Part shown: positions 36,467-45,712 of the stretch, piece after piece
How positions within the stretch are numbered: the first letter of the stretch is position 1
Layout of the letters: every line of letters begins with the position of its first letter
Source: Methanobacteriota archaeon
Lineage (GTDB): Archaea > Thermoplasmatota > Poseidoniia > MGIII > CG-Epi1
Length of the DNA stretch: 47,496 bases
NCBI GenBank assembly: GCA_014240055.1
Contig: JAAZXP010000003.1
Location: forward strand, 10,600 to 58,095
Direction of reading: 5' to 3'
Program-made: the position numbers and the translations under genes
The notes under the pieces: generated by a model
Databases searched by the model: none
What the model was told of the DNA's origin: nothing
What the model saw: only the letters and a program-made list of their open reading frames with translations

Positions 36467-37260
36467 AATCTTTTCTCCAATTCAGAAACTGCTGCTTTAC
36501 TGAATACAACTAATCTTCCTGGGTCTCCTCCAGGTGCTAATAATTCAGTATTAAGATCTTTAGAAGTAGTAACATCTACTCCAGATAAGTTACGGAAAGC
36601 ATTTCCAGATCCATTGCTTTTAGAAAGTACAATAAGTATTGATCTTGGAGTCCTATATTTTCGACCTCTTCTCTTTCCTTTTCCAGGCCTGATACCTTTT
36701 CCATCTGTTGATCTATCAATATCTTCACCTAATCCAAGTCCATCTAACAGAGACAAAGCTCTCTTAGTAATTGATTCACCTTCGTGTTCACTAGAAATAC
36801 TTTCAATTTTATTATCTACGACATAAGGTAATGTCACTTTTTCAGGTATAACGTGCCCTCTTGCACTTACATAAGATTGTTGGGTCGTTGCAGCCAAAGC
36901 AGAACGGAAAGCTTTCTTCCTTTCTTTGGAATTTATCTTAATGTCCCATTCTTTTTCAGCTTTAGGAGGGTGCGCTCTTCTTCCACCAATAGTATTTGGG
37001 GCTTCAGCAGCCCTTCCGCCGCCTCCGTTTTTACGAGGAGTACGTGCCATACCTCGACCTTTACCAGGCCATGATACAGAATGACGGTAACCAGCTCTAT
37101 TTGCAGCACCATATGCTTGTCTGCGATTTGCTCTAGCAGATCGAACAGCTCTACGTATTAAATCTAATCTTACAGGTTCTTCAAACGCAGCAGGCAAAGT
37201 TGCCGAGCTCTTCGAAGCTTTACCTTTCATTGAATAAATTGGAACTTTCATTCTAGACAC
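36463..37260 (-). CDS. rpl4: Ribosomal protein L4
   Basis: RRQAYGAANRAGYRHSVSWPGKGRGMARTPRKNGGGGRAAEAPNTIGGRRAHPPKAEK. Confidence 0.96.
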   Translation of the reverse strand: MSRMKVPIYSMKGKASKSSATLPAAFEEPVRLDLIRRAVRSARANRRQAYGAANRAGYRHSVSWPGKGRGMARTPRKNGGGGRAAEAPNTIGGRRAHPPKAEKEWDIKINSKERKKAFRSALAATTQQSYVSARGHVIPEKVTLPYVVDNKIESISSEHEGESITKRALSLLDGLGLGEDIDRSTDGKGIRPGKGKRRGRKYRTPRSILIVLSKSNGSGNAFRNLSGVDVTTSKDLNTELLAPGGDPGRLVVFSKAAVSELEKRL

Positions 37261-38263
37261 CCTGCTGGCTCTCTTGTGAGACCATTGTTATTTTAGGTGC
37301 AACGACTGCATTAGCGGCAGAACCATGAAATCGGACTGCTTTTCTAAATCTAATTAGACGTTTGGTTGGACCGGGTAATGAACCGTGCAGTAATGCATAA
37401 GTTCCGCGAATAAGTCCATAATTTAGGAAACCACCTTTAGGATTAATTTCATCCGGGTTGTCTCCAATTTTTAATAATCTTTTATTGTATTCAGTTCTTT
37501 GATGATAGCCAGTTTGTCCAGCTTGTGGAACTGTAGAAACTACATATCCTGGACTGAAAGGACCTAAGTTTCCAATCATTCTGCGGTGTTTAGAGTTCTT
37601 ATGAGTTAGTAATTTTACTCCCCATCTCTTCACATGCCCTTGAAATCCATATCCTGTAGTGACGGCTATAGCATCTAACATTTCACCATCTGCAGCAAAA
37701 TCATTCATTGTGAATTCTTTTCCTAACATATCTTTTGCATAATCAATTTGAGCTTCATTAGATCCTCCGCCGATAGCCATTTCCATGATTTCCGGTCTTT
37801 TCTTTGGTATTCCAGTAACTAATTTTGGTTGAGTTCGAACTAATAGACGAATTTCTTCCAAATCATTTTCTTTCATACTTTTCCAAGAAGCTTTGTTATT
37901 CTGATCTTTAGGTAATGGTAACTTCCGTTCTAGATCTGCATCTAGTTTTGGATCCCATGCTTCAGTAAGTGTTCTTAAACCATATGTGTCTCGAATGTAC
38001 CCTCTAGCTCCAATGACTTTCATTGCAGGTAATTCTACAACAGTTACAGGCATTCTAATTTCTTGTCCAGCTGTAACAGATTTCTTTCTGTAGTCTATAG
38101 CCATAATGTGACTCATGCCTACTTTATATCCAGCAAATCCAAGAATCTTAGGGTCATCACCATCGACAGCAGCCCAACTAGAGATATGTGGCGTTTCAGA
38201 GCGTGCTCTCTTGCGAGGGCTGAAGGCCATAGATCCGCGGTTTGGTTTGTTGTGTTTTGGCAT
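37253..38263 (-). CDS. rpl3: Ribosomal protein L3
   Basis: RGSMAFSPRKRARSETPHISSW; GYGFQGHVKRWGVKLLTHKNSKHRRMIGNLGPFSPGYV. Confidence 0.96.
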   Translation of the reverse strand: MPKHNKPNRGSMAFSPRKRARSETPHISSWAAVDGDDPKILGFAGYKVGMSHIMAIDYRKKSVTAGQEIRMPVTVVELPAMKVIGARGYIRDTYGLRTLTEAWDPKLDADLERKLPLPKDQNNKASWKSMKENDLEEIRLLVRTQPKLVTGIPKKRPEIMEMAIGGGSNEAQIDYAKDMLGKEFTMNDFAADGEMLDAIAVTTGYGFQGHVKRWGVKLLTHKNSKHRRMIGNLGPFSPGYVVSTVPQAGQTGYHQRTEYNKRLLKIGDNPDEINPKGGFLNYGLIRGTYALLHGSLPGPTKRLIRFRKAVRFHGSAANAVVAPKITMVSQESQQGV

Positions 38264-38456
38264 TTTTGTTTACTCTCCATATTGCGCTAACCGTTGCTAA
38301 CGGAAACGAAATCAGGCGTAATTTCCCACATGTTTCACATCGTACCGTGACGCTGTTTCTCGACGAGAACAAGTGTCTCGAGAGGTGTTGGGATAATTGC
38401 CCAAAGCGTCTGGTTGCGTGAATGTAGGGTCGCTCGCACAAACAGACTCTATATAA
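38264..38456 (-). promoter_or_regulatory. Promoter and long structured leader of the L3 ribosomal operon
   Basis: TATA-like CTATATAAG (38448-38456, minus-strand reading CTTATATAG); predicted leader ~160 nt; three dyads (38409-38446, 38358-38383, 38291-38303). Confidence 0.5.
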
Positions 38457-38465
38457 GGACTGGCA

Positions 38466-39815
38466 TTATCTTTCCTCGATAAGAGGCTTAGTTTCAAGTT
38501 CTTTTATTCCAAATAGGAAACGTGTAATCTTAGTTCGTTTTACGCATTCAAAGAAGATCCAACAAGTTAATCCTACAAATATAGTGGCTAAAACAACTGC
38601 TGAAATACCATTAAGGCCTAAATTACCGGCAAATATTAGCCCTGCAAAAGTAAGAGGCATATGAACAATATAAAATGGATAAACACCTTGATTCATATAT
38701 GTTAAATTTTCACTAGGTCGATTCAATAAATATGCACTCCAAGAAAAGATAGTTAGACACCAAAACCAAGCATGGAAACTGTGAATTATACAGGCTAAAA
38801 TAGTCATTTTATTATGAATTATCTTATTTTCTAGCCAACCTCCATCTATGTATGGGATTCCTGCATTATGTTGTTCTAATCTCATCCAGACGAAAGCGAG
38901 TGTCCACATTACAGTAAGTACAGTAATTAGAATCCGTTGAGATTCTATAAATTTGTAATAATCGTCTTTCGCAACGATACACATATATCCAAAGGCAAAG
39001 AAACCAAAAAACCAGAACCACTCATACCCCACTCCAATATATCCCTGAACCCATGGTTTGAATATAATTTCAATAAGGACTAAAACAAGCGGAAGTAAGA
39101 AGAATATTCCAATCCCTTTAGGCATAGTAAAAAATGACCTGATAAATCTAATCATTTTCCCATCAGGATTATTTCTTACAATACTAAAAATAGGAATTAG
39201 AAAGAGAGAGTATTGGAATAGATTCCATAGAAACCACAGATGGCCAAGAGCTATAAGTTTTCCAATAAAGGGCACCCAAAAAATTAAGCTTCTCCATATT
39301 ATTCCAATTACAAAGTCCCATATAGTCAAATTTTCATTTTCAGTAAGAACGGATCCGATAAACCCCATTGTCCAAGCTCCAAAAAACATAGGAACAAGAA
39401 GTCGTTTCACCCTTTCCATCAGAAATGTTTTCCACGGTCTTTTGCGAAATGCGAATGCGGTTCCCATGCCTGAAATCATAAACAATCCAGCAAGCCTCCA
39501 TTGGTGCATCCAGTGTAGAAACATACTAGGTAAACTTACAGAATCAGTAGTATAGTCATTCCCGTCTTCAGCAATTTCCCATCTTTCATCCTCATTTAAA
39601 CTATCTAAATCAGGATTAACATTTTCTCCGTAAAGATTCCAGTAAACGCCAATGGCTACATGAAACGGAATTAATAATCCAAATAAGATAACTCTAAGCC
39701 AATCAATATCGTATCTCCTGACTTTTTTTGATGAAGCATATTTGTCATTATCATTACCGCTTCTCCATTTGCGGTATTCATCACTATCTTGTTCTATGTC
39801 TTCGTCTTCAGCCAA
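38466..39815 (-). CDS. Acyltransferase 3 (OafA/OpgC-like) integral membrane protein
   Basis: RRYDIDWLRVILFGLLIPFHVAIGVYW; WRLAGLFMISGMGTAFAFRKRPWKTFLMERVKRLLVPMFFG; many TM segments. Confidence 0.88.
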   Translation of the reverse strand: MAEDEDIEQDSDEYRKWRSGNDNDKYASSKKVRRYDIDWLRVILFGLLIPFHVAIGVYWNLYGENVNPDLDSLNEDERWEIAEDGNDYTTDSVSLPSMFLHWMHQWRLAGLFMISGMGTAFAFRKRPWKTFLMERVKRLLVPMFFGAWTMGFIGSVLTENENLTIWDFVIGIIWRSLIFWVPFIGKLIALGHLWFLWNLFQYSLFLIPIFSIVRNNPDGKMIRFIRSFFTMPKGIGIFFLLPLVLVLIEIIFKPWVQGYIGVGYEWFWFFGFFAFGYMCIVAKDDYYKFIESQRILITVLTVMWTLAFVWMRLEQHNAGIPYIDGGWLENKIIHNKMTILACIIHSFHAWFWCLTIFSWSAYLLNRPSENLTYMNQGVYPFYIVHMPLTFAGLIFAGNLGLNGISAVVLATIFVGLTCWIFFECVKRTKITRFLFGIKELETKPLIEER

Positions 39816-40046
39816 ATGTATTCCTCAAGATTCTTCCACAAATCTGCGTTGTTAATGTTATATTTATACTTACTTCAAAAATTTATTTTGAATTAAGAGC
39901 AGGCCATATCATTGTGGTAGCAATAATAACAAAGAGTTGAACTACAACAAATACAACAAAATTAAAGTTAATATCATAAATAAGAGTTATAATCCAAGAA
40001 AGGATCAATGATAGAGCAATACTTCCAATTAGTAGATTTCTAAATC

Positions 40047-40826
40047 CTACTTGGTCCCAGTTATCAGACGTCCTTCCATCCCTCCTGCGATTTCTACCAC
40101 TTGTCCAGTAGTATGTCCTGAGAGTGAATCAGAGGCTAATATTATGATAGAGTTCGCAACATCTTCTGGACTTGCTAATTTTTTTAGTGACATGGTTGAA
40201 ATAATTCGGTCTACACGTTTTTGATCCAATCCCTTTTCTAACCTTTTTTCACTGACAGTCCACCCTGGCGCTACAGCATTAACTCTCACTCCATCTCCAA
40301 TTTGTGCAGCATCATTCTTTAGCGTTTTTAATAATCCTGAGGTGATTGCACCTTTTGCAGCAGCATAATCTGCATGCCCAGCTTCACCATATATTCCTGC
40401 AGTAGATCCAATAAGAATTAGGGCACCTTTCTTTGTTTCAGAAGCATGCTTTAGAAATTCACGCGCAGTATTGTAAGTTAGAGACAAATTTGTAGAGATT
40501 GTATGATTCCATCGTTCTTCTTCAATTTCCCATATTGGAGCAAATTCTTTTGGATAATTTCCTGCATTTGATATGCAAACATCAATTCTTCCTTCTCTTT
40601 CAATTACTTTACTGAAAAGTTTCTTAGCTTCAGCAGAATTCGTTAAGTCTGCACCAATTGCAGTTCCTTTAATTTCAGTTGCAATTTTTTCAGCATTCTC
40701 TTTTGACTTATTGTAATGAATAATAACTTTTGCACCTTGCTTGGCAAAAGATTTCGAAATCACTGCCCCAATATTTCCAGCACCTCCCGTTACCAGGACG
40801 ATTTTACCATTTAGGTTAGTATTCAT
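40047..40826 (-). CDS. Short-chain dehydrogenase/reductase (FabG/PhaB-like)
   Basis: GKIVLVTGGAGNIGAVISKSFAKQGAKVIIHYN; YAAAKGA; PEDVANSIIILASDSLSGHTTGQVVEIAGG. Confidence 0.92.
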   Translation of the reverse strand: MNTNLNGKIVLVTGGAGNIGAVISKSFAKQGAKVIIHYNKSKENAEKIATEIKGTAIGADLTNSAEAKKLFSKVIEREGRIDVCISNAGNYPKEFAPIWEIEEERWNHTISTNLSLTYNTAREFLKHASETKKGALILIGSTAGIYGEAGHADYAAAKGAITSGLLKTLKNDAAQIGDGVRVNAVAPGWTVSEKRLEKGLDQKRVDRIISTMSLKKLASPEDVANSIIILASDSLSGHTTGQVVEIAGGMEGRLITGTK

Positions 40827-41995
40827 GTTTCAATTTCAATTGCAGTAGCCATTCCTCCGCCTAAACAGGCAGTAGCAAATCCACGCTTTCCTCGACGAGC
40901 TCTCAAAGCATGAATTAAAGCTAATACAATTCTACAACCAGAAGCGCCAAGTGGATGGCCCATTGCAACTGCTCCACCGTGAACATTTAATTTTTCATGT
41001 TTCAATCCCAATCCTTGCATTACTCCTAAGCAAGCAGATGCAAAAGCTTCATTATGTTCGTAAAGATCATAATCTTGTTGACCATTTCGACCTTGCATTT
41101 TCCATAACTTTTGAACTGCCGGTATTGGTGCAGACATAACATCTTCTGAAGGCACACCCACCGCACAATAGTTGGTAATTGTAGCTAAACATTCTAAATC
41201 TAATTCTTTGGCTTTCTCGCGTGACATTACTAAGCAAGCTGCAGCCCCGTCTGAGATTTGGCTTGCATTTCCTGCAGTTACAACTCCGTTTTCATCAAAC
41301 ACTGGCTTTAATTTTCCTAAAGTTTCCAAACTTGAGTTTGGTCTAATCCCTTCGTCTTTACTCAATATGCCGCCATCGTATTCAACAGGGATGTGATAAC
41401 TTTCAAATGCGCCTTTTTTGTAAGCACTGTGCGCGCGAATATGAGATTCAATTGCAAATAAATCAGCTTCATCTCTAGTAATATTAAATTTTTCAGCAAT
41501 TCGATTTCCAGTTTGAGCCATCACCATTCCGTTAATCGGATCAATTAAACCATCAACCATCATACTATCCATTGGTTTTTCCATGCTTACTCTTCCATCT
41601 TTAGCTCTAGATACTGTAAAAGGAGCTTGAGACATAGATTCCATCCCTCCTACCATCATAACATCGGATTCTCCGGAACGGATAGAGGAAGCTGCCAACA
41701 TTATTGCTTTCATACTAGAGCCACACATTTTGTTTATTGTTAGAGCTGGAATTCTTTCAGGAATGCCTGCTTTCAATGCTGCCTGACGTGCAGGGTGTTG
41801 ACCTAGGCCAGCAGAAAGGACGTTACCCATTATGACTTCATCAATTATTTCAGGATCAACTTTAGTTTGCTCTAAAGTTGCTTTAATTGCTAGAGCTCCT
41901 AAATCTACCGCAGGAGTATCGAAGAGTGCGCCCTTGAATTTCCCTTGAGCCGTTCTAACGCCTCCAACAATCACAACATCTCTAGCATATTCCAT
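40823..41995 (-). CDS. Acetyl-CoA acetyltransferase (thiolase)
   Basis: VVIVGGVRTAQGKFKGAL; catalytic Cys NKMCGSSMKAI; NVHGGAVAMGHPLGASGCRI; TACLGGGMATAIEIE. Confidence 0.95.
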   Translation of the reverse strand: MEYARDVVIVGGVRTAQGKFKGALFDTPAVDLGALAIKATLEQTKVDPEIIDEVIMGNVLSAGLGQHPARQAALKAGIPERIPALTINKMCGSSMKAIMLAASSIRSGESDVMMVGGMESMSQAPFTVSRAKDGRVSMEKPMDSMMVDGLIDPINGMVMAQTGNRIAEKFNITRDEADLFAIESHIRAHSAYKKGAFESYHIPVEYDGGILSKDEGIRPNSSLETLGKLKPVFDENGVVTAGNASQISDGAAACLVMSREKAKELDLECLATITNYCAVGVPSEDVMSAPIPAVQKLWKMQGRNGQQDYDLYEHNEAFASACLGVMQGLGLKHEKLNVHGGAVAMGHPLGASGCRIVLALIHALRARRGKRGFATACLGGGMATAIEIET

Positions 41996-42077
41996 TGATT
42001 TTTACTCAGATAGCGGCTGACTAAAATAGCTTCGCAAGTATTAAGAAAACCTATACTAGGGACAGATAGCAGAAAAC

Positions 42078-44549
42078 ATGGCCGAATTCAAAATTAAGGA
42101 AAAACGCTGGACTGTAGATTTAGAGAAAAAGATACAGGAGGAACATTTTTCCAAAGGGCCGAGATATGCCTTTGATTCTAATTCAGGCAAAGAAGTTTTT
42201 GTAATTGATACACCACCTCCCTATCCTTCAGGAACTTGGCACATTGGGGCTGTAGCTCAATATTCAATGATAGATGTTATTGCTCGTAGTCAAAGATTAC
42301 TAGGTAAGGAAGTTTACTTTCCATGGGGTGTAGACCGCAATGGAATTAACATAGAATTCACGGTCGAGAAGAAAACTGGCCGTAAAATGAAAACTTATGA
42401 TCGTGCTGAATTTCTAGAAATCTGCAGAAATGAAATAGAGAAATATACTCAAGAAATGCGAAATATTGCAAAAAGAGTTGGACTTTCTTGTGCTTATGAC
42501 AATGAATATTTGACAGATGCTCCCGATTATAGGGCTGTCACTCAGTCGATATTCATTGATTTATTCAAACGTGGAGATATTGTCGAAGAATTAAGACCAA
42601 ATTTGTATGATCCTGTCGAAGGAACTACTATTGCAGAAGCCGAGGTAGAGCGCTTATCTCGCAAAACTAAATTAGTAGATGTAAGATGGTCAGTAACTGA
42701 TGATTCCAATCATTCTCCAGTGATTATATCTACAACAAGGCCCGAATTAATTTGTGCCTGTGGAATAGTTCTCGTTAACCCTGAAGATTCTAGATATGAA
42801 AAACTTATTGGGAAAACTTTAGACCTGCCTATGAAAACATCAGGCCGTTCTAAAACTGTTGAAATCCGAGCCCATCCTAGTGTGAGCATGGAATTTGGTT
42901 CAGGTGTATTGATGGTATGTTCGTTTGGTGACCAGAATGATGTTTCTGTATTTAGAGAATTAGGTCTCACTCCTTTCCAAGCAATAGATCTGGATGGAAA
43001 TATAACAGAAATTGGAGGTCCGTTAGCTGGTTTATCAGTTTTAGATGCACGAAAACAAGCTATTGAAATGTTAGAAGAAACAGATAGAATTGAAAACATA
43101 GTAGAAAGAGATCAAGAAATTCCAGTTTCTGAACGTGGTAAAAACCCAATTGAAATTATTCTACTGAAAGAATGGTATGTTAGACAAACTCATATCCAAG
43201 ACAGAATCAAAGAATTGTCTGATGAAATTAATTTCGTACCTAAACGAAATAAACAATTTTTGTTAGACTGGATGGATAATATTACAATTGATTGGCCAGT
43301 TAGCAGACGCAGATGGTATCATACCGAAATTCCAATTTGGTATTCACAAGATAGAACCAAAGTAGTAACTCCACCACACGGAACTTACGTTCAGCCATGG
43401 CAAGATGAACCTCCTGCAGATTCGATAGTACTAGATAGGGAAACTCGTAAAGAATTAGGCAATTATTCAGATATAAAGGATGAATTAGGTAATCTAGAAG
43501 GTGAAGAAAAGGTATTTGATACTTGGATGGATTCATCAAATTCTAATTTATATGTTTCTGGATATTTATCAAATCCGGAACTATTTGAAAAGGCATTTCC
43601 AACTGGTATTAGACCGCAAGGTAAGGAAATAGTTCGAACTTGGTTGTATTATACACTTCTTAAATCTACTTTACTTCTAGATAAACCAGGATTCGCAAAT
43701 GTTTGGATTGATGGTCTGGGCATGGATCCTTGGGGTCGAAAGATGTCTAAGTCACTTGGTAATGGTATTGATGCTGGTTCAGTTTTAGAATGTGGAGCTG
43801 GTGGCCGAACAGGTTCTTGGAAAATCAAAGGACCAGAAGGCAAACAAGTTGCATTACAGGCTAAGAAAATAGGTTCGGAATGTTTTAGATTTTGGAAAGC
43901 GGCCGATGCGCAAGTAGGTGATGATTTTCAGATAAATCCGGAACAGATTGAATTAAGATATTTTGGTGTTTTGACGAAGATTTTCAACGTAGGTAGATTT
44001 GCATCTCAATTTGATTTCAAGGGAGATTTAGATATAATGCCAGATAATCTTGAAAATGAAGATAAATGGATTTTAGCAGAATTTTCGGATTTACTTGGAA
44101 AGGCTAAAACAGGATATTCAGATTTAGACATCTATACTGCAGCTCAAGGAATCAAGACTTTTAGCACAGGCGTGTTTGCTTCACATTGGCTTGAAATGGC
44201 TAAAACTAGATTGTACAATGAAGATGCTTCAGCTACTTGGACACTACACCGCATTTTCAGAGATTTATTGTCGATATTATCTCCAGTATGTCCTTTCTTC
44301 ACTCATCATTTATCAACAACATTATATGAGAAATCAGCAGTAGATATAGATATTTTCCCAGAATTACCAATATCTGAAACTGAACAATGGGTAAAGATGA
44401 CTGATTCGTTAGTTGATTTCAATTCTACAGTTTGGAAAGCTAAGAAGGATGATGGAATTTCTTTGGCAGCGCCTATTTCAGGACATAATGTACCAGATGA
44501 CTTAAAGGTGATCGAGAAAGCTTTAATTTTAATGCATAAATTAGAATAA
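42078..44549 (+). CDS. valS: Valyl-tRNA synthetase
   Basis: Class I signature HIGA, editing-domain STTRPELICACGIVLVNPEDSRY (ValRS-like), KMSKSLGNGID. Confidence 0.88.
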   Translation: MAEFKIKEKRWTVDLEKKIQEEHFSKGPRYAFDSNSGKEVFVIDTPPPYPSGTWHIGAVAQYSMIDVIARSQRLLGKEVYFPWGVDRNGINIEFTVEKKTGRKMKTYDRAEFLEICRNEIEKYTQEMRNIAKRVGLSCAYDNEYLTDAPDYRAVTQSIFIDLFKRGDIVEELRPNLYDPVEGTTIAEAEVERLSRKTKLVDVRWSVTDDSNHSPVIISTTRPELICACGIVLVNPEDSRYEKLIGKTLDLPMKTSGRSKTVEIRAHPSVSMEFGSGVLMVCSFGDQNDVSVFRELGLTPFQAIDLDGNITEIGGPLAGLSVLDARKQAIEMLEETDRIENIVERDQEIPVSERGKNPIEIILLKEWYVRQTHIQDRIKELSDEINFVPKRNKQFLLDWMDNITIDWPVSRRRWYHTEIPIWYSQDRTKVVTPPHGTYVQPWQDEPPADSIVLDRETRKELGNYSDIKDELGNLEGEEKVFDTWMDSSNSNLYVSGYLSNPELFEKAFPTGIRPQGKEIVRTWLYYTLLKSTLLLDKPGFANVWIDGLGMDPWGRKMSKSLGNGIDAGSVLECGAGGRTGSWKIKGPEGKQVALQAKKIGSECFRFWKAADAQVGDDFQINPEQIELRYFGVLTKIFNVGRFASQFDFKGDLDIMPDNLENEDKWILAEFSDLLGKAKTGYSDLDIYTAAQGIKTFSTGVFASHWLEMAKTRLYNEDASATWTLHRIFRDLLSILSPVCPFFTHHLSTTLYEKSAVDIDIFPELPISETEQWVKMTDSLVDFNSTVWKAKKDDGISLAAPISGHNVPDDLKVIEKALILMHKLE

Positions 44550-44594
44550 TTACGTACGAAGGTTTATTAGTTTGAAAGGCATTAGTGTATTTAC

Positions 44595-44699
44595 ATGAGG
44601 CACCCATATGATATTAGACTTGAAGAATTGGAAGCTAGGGTTGCCCGCCTAGAGTCCATCATCAAAAAGTCTTTTAAGAAACGCAAAATTCTAGCTTAA
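44595..44699 (+). CDS. 34-aa basic putative coiled-coil microprotein, not in the ORF track
   Basis: Manual translation: MRHPYDIRLEELEARVARLESIIKKSFKKRKILA*; heptad-like LEELEARVARLESII. Confidence 0.35.
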   Translation: MRHPYDIRLEELEARVARLESIIKKSFKKRKILA

Positions 44700-44748
44700 G
44701 AAAAAAATAGTTACCGACTATAGCCAGTTCCTAGTTATGTAATGTACT

Positions 44749-45615
44749 TTATTCAATATAGTCGACAAACCATTCAGTTTCTGGTTTATGCCAATCTCTT
44801 ATTTGGTCTGTTTCTAGGACAAGTTCAAAATTATATCCATTCTCATCATCTGTAAGCACATGCGTAAAGTTAACGGTTTTACTATTTGTATTGAATGTTT
44901 CATCAAATACTACTTCTTCTGAAACCACACTTCCTCCATTATATGATTTGAGAATAACTCGTAAATGACATTGCTGTATTATGAGCCTCTGAGTACAATC
45001 TTCAGTACTTCCATCGTGAGTAACAGTTGTCTCTCCAACAATTGTTTTTGCTCCATTTTCGATTTTCAAATCAATAGTAGTTTCTTTAGCCGTTGGGGCG
45101 CATGTACATTCCATATTGTCTGATATGACAAACCCATCAAAATTAACTGTGATCATTGTTTGATTGGTAGAACTAACTCCATCCTTTGAAGTTATTTTTA
45201 AAGTGACAATATATTTTCCAGGTTGTTCATAACTGTGACTTCCTTCGACACCCTCGAATTCATTATTATCTCCAAAATTCCAAAGGTATGTTTCAATATC
45301 TCCAATTGAAGAATAAGCATCAAATTGGAAAGTATAATTGTCCCATTCAGCTTCTTGAACTTCATCATTATCTCCATCATCTACTTCTTCCATTGAGTAA
45401 TAATTAGTGCCGAATCGAGTATCAACATTTATTTTTGCCATTACATCTTCTAAAATAATTTCAGGTTCTTTAATATCCTCAATAATTTCTTCATCATCAT
45501 TTTGTAATTCATCTAAGTATTCATCAAACACCCCATCGCTGAAGGCATAAGCTCCCGCTCCACCGACGAAGATTAGGCTGATAAAAATTAGAAGTGTAGT
45601 TTTCTTCACATTCAT
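44749..45615 (-). CDS. Secreted/anchored PKD-domain protein
   Basis: N-terminal hydrophobic segment; PKD signature FDAYSSIGDIETYLWNFGDNNEFEGVEGSHSYEQPGKYIVTLKI. Confidence 0.82.
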   Translation of the reverse strand: MNVKKTTLLIFISLIFVGGAGAYAFSDGVFDEYLDELQNDDEEIIEDIKEPEIILEDVMAKINVDTRFGTNYYSMEEVDDGDNDEVQEAEWDNYTFQFDAYSSIGDIETYLWNFGDNNEFEGVEGSHSYEQPGKYIVTLKITSKDGVSSTNQTMITVNFDGFVISDNMECTCAPTAKETTIDLKIENGAKTIVGETTVTHDGSTEDCTQRLIIQQCHLRVILKSYNGGSVVSEEVVFDETFNTNSKTVNFTHVLTDDENGYNFELVLETDQIRDWHKPETEWFVDYIE

Positions 45616-45712
45616 TACTTAGAGTGCTAGTAAATAGTAGTTAGCTTAGTGGTTTGTTAGGCAAATCGAATAGATACCGAATAGTTAAGTAAGCATATTT
45701 GCAGTGCACTGT

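Noticed and set aside
38300-38456. Possible tRNA or small structured RNA gene in the L3 upstream region
   Set aside because: No GTTC-type T-loop or CCA-like end; the hairpins fit a leader or operator better.
38196-38497. Small ORFs (81 aa and 61 aa minus; 75 aa and 61 aa plus) around the L3 leader
   Set aside because: They overlap the L3 start, leader and promoter and have no coding character; better explained as non-coding leader.
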